The translations under genes were made by a program, and so were the position numbers. Below, piece by piece: positions 41,696 through 41,709 of a DNA stretch of 41,709 nucleotides. Numbering within the stretch: position 1 is the first letter of the stretch; the number at the start of each line of letters is the position of its first letter. The notes below the pieces were generated by a model. The model saw only the letters and a program-made list of their open reading frames with translations, searched no databases and was not told the DNA's origin. This stretch comes from Acetobacteraceae bacterium (lineage in GTDB: Bacteria > Pseudomonadota > Alphaproteobacteria > Acetobacterales > Acetobacteraceae). The DNA is taken from contig JANXTL010000330.1 of the NCBI GenBank assembly GCA_025352375.1, forward strand, positions 1-41,709, given 5' to 3'.

Positions 41696-41709
41696 CTGGA
41701 TCGTTCATA

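Overview
This is a GC-rich chromosomal window that reads as an alphaproteobacterium, most likely Rhodospirillales and perhaps Acetobacteraceae (inferred from gene order and protein style, not from a search). The indications are a complete division and cell wall (dcw) cluster ending in ddl-ftsQ-ftsA-ftsZ-lpxC, an FtsZ tail ending in an [11 protein letters not shown]-type peptide, a DNPR motif in MurE (meso-diaminopimelate wall), and lipid A synthesis (lpxC). I see no tRNA, rRNA, CRISPR array or complete insertion sequence.

Left end (1-2606): the tail of an unidentified gene, a tartrate/D-malate-type dehydrogenase (+), a 50 bp inverted repeat, then leftward queC (preQ0 synthesis) coupled to a small secreted Rap1a/Tai-like protein.

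Core (2613-22728, all minus): mraZ-rsmH-ftsL-ftsI-murE-murF-mraY-murD-ftsW-murG-murC-murB-ddl-ftsQ-ftsA-ftsZ-lpxC. From mraZ to ftsQ most junctions are 1 to 14 bp overlaps (ATGA, GTGA, TTGA, TGATG), so translation is probably coupled along about 16 kb. Only ftsZ and lpxC have real leaders. The genes make UDP-MurNAc-pentapeptide (murB-F, ddl), lipid I and lipid II (mraY, murG), septal wall (ftsW, ftsI) and the divisome scaffold (ftsZ, A, Q, L). A leader of about 500 bp with promoter-like and operator-like sites separates mraZ from rnpB (RNase P RNA, minus).

Middle (23860-31863): rsmI (-) and an LpoA/LppC-type lipoprotein gene (+) start head to head and overlap by 16 bp. Then, rightward, come a membrane nucleotide-sugar 4,6-dehydratase, a DegT-type aminotransferase, a DUF427 protein, an amidohydrolase coupled to an orphan solute-binding protein, and a surface-adhesin-E-like protein.

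Right (31876-37689): a leftward operon DUF423-rlmM-small ORF-GST; rightward proline iminopeptidase and a beta-hydroxyacid dehydrogenase; a small membrane protein; an AT-rich intergenic region; and a polysaccharide-deacetylase-family gene coupled to a small membrane protein.

Right end (37753-41654, minus): a five-gene putative metal-uptake operon with an FTR1 iron permease fused to a periplasmic cupredoxin, an outer-membrane barrel-like protein, an ABC ATPase, TonB and a cob(I)alamin adenosyltransferase. A palindrome resembling an iron-regulator site precedes it. This operon and the rsmI/lppC head-to-head overlap are the most unusual arrangements here.
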